This document shows positions 57,401 through 64,000 of a DNA stretch of 64,000 nucleotides, in pieces. The stretch lies in assembly GCA_029876055.1 (NCBI GenBank), contig CM056875.1, forward strand, positions 1,860,001 to 1,924,000, written 5' to 3'. The notes beneath the pieces are model-generated. The model saw only the letters and a list, made by a program, of their open reading frames with translations, did no database searches and was not told the origin of the DNA. Origin of the DNA: Madurella fahalii. Its lineage: Eukaryota > Ascomycota > Sordariomycetes > Sordariales. How positions within the stretch are numbered: the first letter of the stretch is position 1; each line of letters begins with the position of its first letter. A program made the translations under genes and the position numbers.

Positions 57401-57490
57401 TAGGAACGACTCAAGGCGCTTGGGGAGACAGTGTCCGATGGCGAGGAGGGGGATGAAGAAGATGAGGACGAGGAGGATGAGGAGGATTAG
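54483..57490 (+). CDS. USO1: Vesicle tethering protein Uso1/p115
   Basis: Golgi tether for ER-derived COPII vesicles, acting with Rab1/Ypt1 and SNAREs. Exons 54483-57347 and 57404-57490 join across a 56-nt intron (GTGAGT...TAG) to 983 residues. Residues 1 to about 650 form the armadillo-like globular head (PAKQSVSETIPVLSGRL, DEAISLLTDLTPTSVVIQN, DCLILLANLLRLNPLNQTMF, QVPSPLNAPAANGQ). Residues from about 700 to 950 are a long coiled coil rich in Ala, Glu, Gln and Lys. The C-terminus is an acidic tail (GEEGDEEDEDEEDEED), a hallmark of p115 family members that contacts partner golgins. MFS at 54483 was chosen because orthologues start there; an in-frame ATG two codons earlier (54477) is equally usable. 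The tail is encoded almost entirely by exon 2. Confidence 0.93.
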
Positions 57491-58060
57491 TGGGTGTTAC
57501 GATGGCTCATGCTGAAGGATAGCTGGGGATAAAAAGAGGGGGGAGGGTTGGGGGCAGCGTTCATGATGTGCATTCTTCAGCGAGGACAGGTATCTAAACA
57601 AGACGGTTATGCATTGGACAGCGGCTCATTTACTGATTCGAGTTAGAGACACGTTCGATGTACTCAACAAGGTAACGTACGTCATGTCATGTCCGGGACA
57701 ATGGCCGCCCAAGCGCAGTCAACTTAACCCGGCAGTTTGGGCGCACTACTAGAGAGTCTTGGGGAACCTGGAAGAGCACACTTGAGGTTGGGCAGAGGAG
57801 CTTGCAGGCGGCTTGCAGGCGGCTCCCCGCACCGAAAGTTTGGTGAAACCAGAATTTTTGATCCACAATCCCGAAATGGATAAAATAAAATCCAGCAAAC
57901 TTCCTAAAAGAATTGTCGACTGTACAGTGGGCCTTTGGAACCTCACCCCTAGACAGACGAAGCGTCCTCTTTCCTCTCATCATCTCTTCCCTGCGTCGCA
58001 TCTTTGAGCCAAGAGCAACGACAGCGTTTTACTTTTCTTTAAAAAATAAAACAGCCAAAA
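57491..58060. other. Intergenic region USO1 / PRMT3
   Basis: The 3' flank of USO1 and the promoter of the methyltransferase gene. A direct duplication GCTTGCAGGCG/GCTTGCAGGCG lies near 57800. A TTTAAAAAATAAAA stretch precedes the ATG. No gene is seen. Confidence 0.45.
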
Positions 58061-59882
58061 ATGGCCGAAGCTTACCCCCGAGCTAGCGACTCTGGGTCCG
58101 CCTCGTCGTCCGACAACGAAGAGGAATGGCTCAACAACCACCACGACAGCGACGAGGACGATGGCGAGCAAGAGACTGTGTCCGTCGTCTCCCTCCTCGA
58201 CGATCGTGTCTTTCCCGACGCACAGGCCATGCTGGCCTACTGCAAGGATAAGTTTGGCTTTGACTTCATCGCTATCCGGGATCGCCTGGGTCTGGATTTC
58301 CACGGGTGCGTGAAGCTTATCAACTTTGGTGAGTTGGCCTTCCTTTCTGCTAATGGTTGGGTGAGGTCGTGGTGTTAATGGCGGATGTTAGTTCGCCGGA
58401 GCATGAAGGAGGGGGTTCAGCTCCCTGACGAGATCACAGCGGGGCACTTGTATGATGAGGCGTTGTTGAAGCCGGTGTTGGAGGATGATGCGCTGATCTT
58501 CTGCCTGGATGAACTGCCCAAGCCAGGCAAGAGCGGCGGTGCGGGGGACAAGGGAAAGTCAGTGCAGAACGGCAAGGCTGAGGAAGGGCCCCTCGTGGAC
58601 GAGCTTCTGCAAAAGAATGCGCAGCTCCAGGCTGAGCTGGAGCAACTCGCAAAGCAGTTCAACAATTACCGGTTGGCTGTCCAACAGACGCTTGATAAGC
58701 GCTGGGGGACGGACGAGGAGAATGAGAACGATGAGTCGTCGGCTAAGGCGGCGGGTGCTGCTGCTTCCACGGGTGAGAAGAAGGATGATTCGGCGTACTA
58801 CTTTGAGTCGTATGCGCACAACGGTAAGCTATTCCTCCCACGACACTTACACGGAGGTGATGAAGCTGACAGCACAAGACATCCACGAGACTATGCTCAA
58901 GGACACGGTCCGCACCGACGCCTACCGCGACTTCATCTACGGCAACAAGCACCTCTTCGCCGGCAAGGTCGTCCTCGACATCGGCTGCGGCACCGGCATC
59001 CTCAGCATGTTCTGCGCCAAGGCCGGCGCGGCCAAAGTCCTCGCCGTCGACAACTCAGCCATCATCGACAAGGCGCGCGAGAACATCTTCACCAATGGTC
59101 TCGACAACGTCATCACCTGCCTCAGGGGCCGCATCGAGGACGTCATCCTCCCGGTCGCTAAGGTCGACATCATCGTTTCAGAGTGGATGGGCTACTGCCT
59201 GCTGTACGAGGCCATGCTGCCCTCCATCTTTTACGCGCGTGACCGCTACCTCAAGCCCGACGGCCTGCTGGTGCCGAGCCACGCATCCATGTGGATCACG
59301 CCCGTGTCCGATTCGGAGTATATGGTCGACCAGGTCCACTTCTGGCGCGACGTGTACGGCTTTGACATGCGGGCGATGCAGAGTGGCATCTATCAGAACG
59401 CCCGCCTGCCCGTCATGCCCGAGAGTTCCGTCTGCGGCTCGGCGAGCGCGTTCCGCATGCTTGATCTGCACACGGCCAAGGTGGAGGACCTGGTGTTTGA
59501 GGATAAGTGGCGCACGGCCATCTCAGGCAAGGTCGAGAGGCTGGACGATTTGCACGGGTTCCTCGTGTGGTTCGACATCTTCTTTAGTGAGAGCCGTCAG
59601 GAAGTTGTCGAAGCCACCGTCACGGCCAAGGAGTGGGCGGCTGCCGGTCGAGAGCGTGTGGCGTTCACCACGGGCCCGTTTGGTCCTGAGACACACTGGA
59701 AGCAGGGGTTGTTCCTCATCGACTGGGCAAAGCCTGCGGATATTAAACTCGGCCCAGGCATGGAAATTGCGGGCGAAATCTCGTATGCTACTCCCGAGGG
59801 GCACGCCCGCGGCCTCAATATCAAAATTACATGGGGGTTGGAAGGTAGCAGCAAACGGGGCCAGACATGGTTGCTGCACTGA
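58061..59882 (+). CDS. Protein arginine N-methyltransferase 3 (type I PRMT)
   Basis: A SAM-dependent type I arginine methyltransferase; the PRMT3 orthologue in yeasts and animals methylates ribosomal protein uS5 (Rps2). Exons 58061-58328, 58392-58823 and 58879-59882 give 567 residues in phase. An acidic N-terminus is followed by a degenerate zinc-finger region (VSLLDDRVFPDAQAMLAYCK) and LGLDFHGCVKLINFVR, both PRMT3-specific. A coiled segment (about 160-195) precedes the catalytic core: YFESYAHNDIHETMLKD, motif I VVLDIGCGTGILSMF (about 264-278), the double-E loop SEWMGYCLLYEAML (about 334-347) and the THW loop ETHWKQGLF (about 504). Catalytic residues are intact. None of the Cys/His zinc ligands of the PRMT3 finger is present, so zinc binding is unlikely. 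It sits downstream of USO1 and convergent with an OPT transporter. Confidence 0.94.
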
Positions 59883-60079
59883 GCTACTCGCACTAGGGTA
59901 TGTATAGAGATGGAATAGCTGGCGGCTACCCATGATTGCTATCAATAGACGAACGAAGAGTGATTGCATGCTGAATCTTCGGGTGTACTCCATAGAAACC
60001 CAAATCCTGAAGCAGTCTACCCCAAAACGCCGTTAAATGCAATATCTGTCTCAAACCTCCACGACCGTCTGCTTGTCTA

Positions 60080-62657
60080 TCAAAGATGAGGAACACCGGC
60101 GCTCTGCATGATCAAATTCACAATGCTCAAGAACCCTTCGCCAAGAATGAATCCCTGTGCATGCTGTCAGTTCGCAACTCGCCGCGTTAATACTTTCGAA
60201 TGACAAACACTCACGGATGCAAGCACAATCAGCGGCGTATCTTGCCGCCCCATCGCCGATCGCCACCACCAGCTGAGCAGGCCTCCCAGCGCCCTGGCGA
60301 GAGTGAACGAGGGTACATTATACATACCCACCGCAACAGCAATTCCGCCAGGTATCAAGGCCTGCCAGCGCTTCCCGGCCGTCACGATGCGAAGCGCGGT
60401 TATGGCTGTAAACAGCGCGGCGGATCCGATGGCCCACTCTTTGGCCATGGGCGGGAGCCCCTTGCCTGTGACGAGCCTAGCGGTGAAGATCCAAACATAG
60501 CCGGTGGGAACCTGGAACAGGTCGCCCGGTACTTGATACACGCTGAGGCCGGAGGCGTTAGCCATGCTCTAGTGAAGAAATGCGGCATCCGGCTAGTATC
60601 AAGGAGAGAAGAACGGATGGCCTTACGATGTGTAAAGCCGGTAAATATACGCGCTGACCACAGCACCGGCTGTCGCACCAATAGCTTGACCCCAGAATTG
60701 CGCTTTTGGAGACGCCCCCAGGAGATGGCCGGTCTTGAGATCCTGCATCATATCGCCGGCTTGTAGAGCGCCCTGTATTGCTATGAGTCAGCGGTGCCAC
60801 CAGGCCGTTCAGGGGTTGTATCAACATACCGCCTCAGACTGCCAAGAGAACTAACGTTAGCGATACTGACAAGTCCGGCCAATATTATACGCGGGGGTAC
60901 ACATACCACAGCGCCAGCCACCAAATTGATCAAAACACTCGACTTGTTAGTCTGGGGGATGATCAGGGCAAAGAACAGTTGCGCGAGTTTGCTGATACCC
61001 GAGACAGGATTCAAGTCGGTCTCGCCCAACGCTCTCACGCCCATGATGCTCAACACAAGGGCCATGAAGACGGCCGTGACGGTGGCATACAGCGGGACGA
61101 GGTCGCCAAACACGATATGGATACAGACGATGCAGAATAGGATAGAGGCAATCAACCCGACGACCACGACCCGGTCACTGATCTGCTGGTCGGGGGGAGC
61201 ATCATCTTCTTCCTTCTCCTCTTCAGGTTCCTCCAGCAACGTGTTACCATCGCAGTCTGAGCAGGGCGACGAAGGGGTGGCGGCCCTGCGGAGAATCGCC
61301 TCGTCTTCCTCAGCATCGGCGCTAACAGATGAGTAGCCGGCGTGCGATCGCACAGGCCAGAGCCGGCCAGGGTATCCCATTTGGGGAAGGTATTGCCTCA
61401 TGGAGCGAAAAGCGAGATAGCCCAAACTGACGACGGCATCGGCAAGCATTATGGCCAGCGAGGTCCACACGATCCATCCCTTGCTCCCATTCTCCCAGTC
61501 GTCGACTGGCCCGGGAGCCCACCCTCTGCTCTTGGCGAGCGGGGAGAGAACACCCCAGCCGACGACGGCACCAAGCAGCATGTGGAGCGTTGTGGCCGGG
61601 CCCATGATGATGCCCTGTCCGACGTATGCCAGACTGGGATTCAGCGTCCAGAGCCAGGTACTCGCGGCGACGGAGCCAAAGATGGGAATATTCCTCAACA
61701 CCGGGAGGAAGTATGTGGCAAAGGTGAAGATACCCGAGACGAAGAAGCATACGAGCAGAAGCCGCACGTTGCGTCGCCAAGATTCCGAGTGCTTAGTCGA
61801 CTCCCCGTCACCACTCGCCGGCTGAATGCTGCTAGTCTCCTCAGGAGGGGCAACGAGGCTGGCGAAGCCTGCGGCGGTTGCCGTCTTGCCATCCGCCGCC
61901 GTGCGGGAATCTCCACAGGTCTGACCATGCAGCACGCTGATGAGCACAGCGGTGCTGAACCCACTAGGGAACTTGAGCTGTTCCCTGATAATGACCTGTC
62001 GGCGCCTGTTACGAACCGTCAGTCCCAGAACCAACACTGCCCCCCCCCCCCCCCAACCAAAAATCACCCCAGCGGAAAGATGGACTCGAGACAGCGCAAA
62101 ACAAAACAAAAACACAACAAAACTCACAGTGGCACCGCGAAAACAACGCCAAAGTAACACAGCCCAAGCGACCACAGCACCAACTTGCCCATCCCAATCT
62201 CAATGGGCCCCTGCTCCTCGGGGCGCAGCAGGTAATTCATGGCCGGCAACACGCCGACGAAGCCACAGCCCAGCGGCATGATGGCCATGCTGCCAGCGAC
62301 GGTCTGGACCAGGACGTTCTCGACGGGCGAGAAGGGCAGCTCGAGGCGGCGCGCGAGCAGGCGGAAGATGCCGAAGCCCATGAGGCTGGCCGGCATGGAC
62401 ATGGTGCTCACCCACCCGGTCTGCAAGCCAAAGTACATATTGGAGAAGCAGATGACGAGGCCGACGAGCAGGCCGACGGCGACGCCGCGGGCGGTGAAGG
62501 GCTTGCCGGGGATGAGTTTGCGCGGCGACGCAGACGGCGGTGGTGCCGGTGGCGCCGCTGCATCTCCGACAAGGAGCGGGCTGCGGCTGTCCACGGCGGT
62601 GTCGGCGGCGGTAGCAGCGGACGCTTCATGTTGGCTTGGCGCTGGCCGGCGCGGCAT
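60080..62657 (-). CDS. OPT-family (YSL/oligopeptide) membrane transporter
   Basis: A proton-coupled transporter of the OPT superfamily, which moves oligopeptides or metal chelates. Six exons on the minus strand: 62128-62657, 60907-62005, 60830-60838, 60627-60772, 60215-60566 and 60080-60154. Phases sum to 737 codons (736 aa). The third exon is a 9-nt microexon coding Ser-Glu-Ala. It is demanded by the family motif NLVAGAVSEAGALQAGDMMQDLKTGHLLGA, which otherwise breaks. Other family blocks: GVAVGLLVGLVICFSNMYFGLQTGW near the first helix, PVENVLVQTVAGSMAIMPLGCGF, and GDLFQVPTGYVWIFTARLV and GFILGEGF toward the end. About 14-16 hydrophobic segments are present, with an acidic cytosolic loop (EEPEEEKEEDD). 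The start ATG at 62657 is the first in frame. Intron 1 carries a C15 run. The substrate cannot be deduced. Confidence 0.92.
60830..60838 (-). other. 9-nt microexon of the OPT transporter gene
   Basis: TCTGAGGCG on the minus strand, flanked by TTGGCAG upstream and GTATGT downstream. It codes Ser-Glu-Ala and keeps the frame. Confidence 0.85.
62040..62054 (+). repeat. C15 homopolymer in OPT intron 1
   Basis: About fifteen consecutive C on plus (G on the gene's strand) within the intron 62006-62127. Length is prone to sequencing error but does not affect coding. Confidence 0.75.
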
Positions 62658-62695
62658 GGTTATTTGAATGGGCGCGCCGCGATAAAAAAGGAAAA

Positions 62696-62720
62696 TAAAA
62701 TAAAATAAAATAAAATAAAA
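62696..62720. repeat. (TAAAA)n short tandem repeat
   Basis: Four to five copies of a TAAAA unit 40-60 bp upstream of the OPT start codon, within the probable leader or core promoter. Confidence 0.75.
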
Positions 62721-63751
62721 CAAAAAAGTGTCCCGGCGGCGACTACATAGATGATGCCGGATGTGTTGGACGGTGGCACGCACCGGCGGGTGATGTGGCT
62801 TAATAGTACTGTAACTCCGGGAGACGCTTCGGCGTTGTGATTCGCGCATCGGGTTCGAGCATGTCTCTTCCGATTCCTCACCGGAGGCTTCGCTTCAAGA
62901 CGGGCTAGCTGCATGCCGCCGGGCCCGTGCACATATACAGTACAGTACAGCACACGGTGGGTCACATCGCCAATCGCCTTGGGAAATCTTTCAGTTACTG
63001 ACTTAGGCCGGGTGTGGCGATGGAAAATAACCTGTTGGTTCAGTTGGTTTTCGTTTCTGTATCCAATGCCAATCACCACACATCGGCACCATGCGATGTG
63101 GATTTTGTCTGCTCAGCCAGGGCACCTGTACTCTTGCATGTCGACCTATGTACCCCTGATTATGTATATCTCGGGACCTATATTTGGTTTCCGTGTGTCT
63201 TGATCCTTTTGCTTTCACTTCGACACATGCCTTACATTTACTTAGGTATGAAGTATAACCGCGCTAACCTAATACTGGTCCCATGTCAATACTGTAACAG
63301 CCACAGGCACGGGAACAGAATCATTCTCGAACTTGTCCATATATTTTCAGTTATTGCTCGTTCGCGTAGGCGAACTGGCGAAATACCAGCACTATCAGTT
63401 TCCCAAAGCGCACTTCGGCAAATGCGTGCTGCTTGCTCAACATGGCAGATAGTGGCTCTCTCGCACACTTGTAGTTGTGGCCATAGCAAGAATAGCTGCC
63501 TATCCGGATTCCCCGGTCGTCGGGAATCACGAGACCGCCCGAATCAAACAACTGGGGCTTGATATCTGGTCTTGGTATCGTCAACAACCGAATAGCCGGA
63601 TCTGGGGAGGATACCAGACCCGAGGTCGCAGCGTCCATTGGCGTTACCAGTGCCTCTTGGCGTACCGCCGAGACTGTGTGGAAACCCTTAACTATGTCGC
63701 AATGTACTAAATGCAATGAATGAGACCTGCTTAAGTATCGACCAAGCCTAT

Positions 63752-63752
<1 letters not shown>

Positions 63753-63813
<61 letters not shown>
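63753..63813. repeat. (CT)30 microsatellite
   Basis: An uninterrupted dinucleotide run of about 61 bp. The open frames crossing it (poly Ser-Leu or Arg-Glu) are artefacts of the repeat. Confidence 0.95.
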
Positions 63814-63815
<2 letters not shown>

Positions 63816-64000
63816 AAGGCACATGGCATTTTATTACTAGGCGCCGTTCTCAATTTTCTCAATCGGGACACGCAAACGAGAGGAACGTTGCACATCCATC
63901 ATTTCGTGAGAGCTAAAGTTGCAACGGTTGGTAAGCTGCGGCACCCCTTAGATTACGGGTGTGGCCTGCACGAACTGCTACTGCTAGGTGCCTCAGTAAT

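Larger units (their letters stand above)
62658..64000. other. Terminal intergenic region
   Basis: The upstream DNA of the OPT gene, with a TAAAATAAAATAAAAT tract at 62696-62720, then about 1.2 kb with no supported gene. Short open frames overlap on both strands. The region contains the CT microsatellite listed separately. Confidence 0.45.

Overview
The window is nuclear DNA of a filamentous ascomycete, most likely a Sordariomycete near Chaetomium, Thermothelomyces or Neurospora. Genes carry short introns with GTRNGT donors and CTAAC-type branch points. Also present are a fused AROM protein, single-copy intron-bearing histone H3 and H4 genes in a divergent pair, RasGAP/neurofibromin, and a fungal rvt gene. 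There are no operons, bacterial signals or CRISPR arrays, and I recognised no tRNA or 5S rRNA gene.

Layout. (1) 1-6.5 kb: 3' end of the RNA polymerase I largest subunit gene, a kappa-class GST/HCCA isomerase, and the H3/H4 pair around a 1.7 kb shared promoter. (2) 7.7-24 kb is an accessory pocket. It holds a broken aminoglycoside-phosphotransferase-like gene, a 142-bp fold-back element with perfect 57-bp arms, a ten-cysteine small secreted protein, a hexose-type MFS transporter, an amino-acid permease, a domesticated reverse-transcriptase gene (rvt), and a metallophosphoesterase relic with RIP-like stop codons. (3) 25.2-35 kb: the pentafunctional AROM gene (shikimate pathway) and a C2H2 zinc-finger regulator that resembles Rpn4. 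(4) 35-40.8 kb: a gene-poor stretch with homopolymer tracts. (5) 40.8-62.7 kb: housekeeping genes, namely a neurofibromin-type RasGAP, nuclear exoribonuclease RAT1, the tether USO1/p115, a PRMT3-type arginine methyltransferase and an OPT-family transporter. (6) The last 1.3 kb is intergenic and contains a (CT)30 microsatellite.

Exon boundaries were placed by hand. I used splice consensus, reading-phase arithmetic and remembered family sequences. Phases sum correctly for every multi-exon gene except RAT1, which lacks one base in a C9 run, and the two pseudogenes. The junction of exons 1 and 2 in the secreted protein and the last few codons of the RasGAP are uncertain.

The most interesting locus is rvt (19380-22288), an apparently intact cellular reverse-transcriptase-related gene. 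It keeps the catalytic Asp triad and shows no trace of a retroelement around it. Its neighbour is a gene relic whose decay fits RIP, the fungal defence against duplicated DNA.
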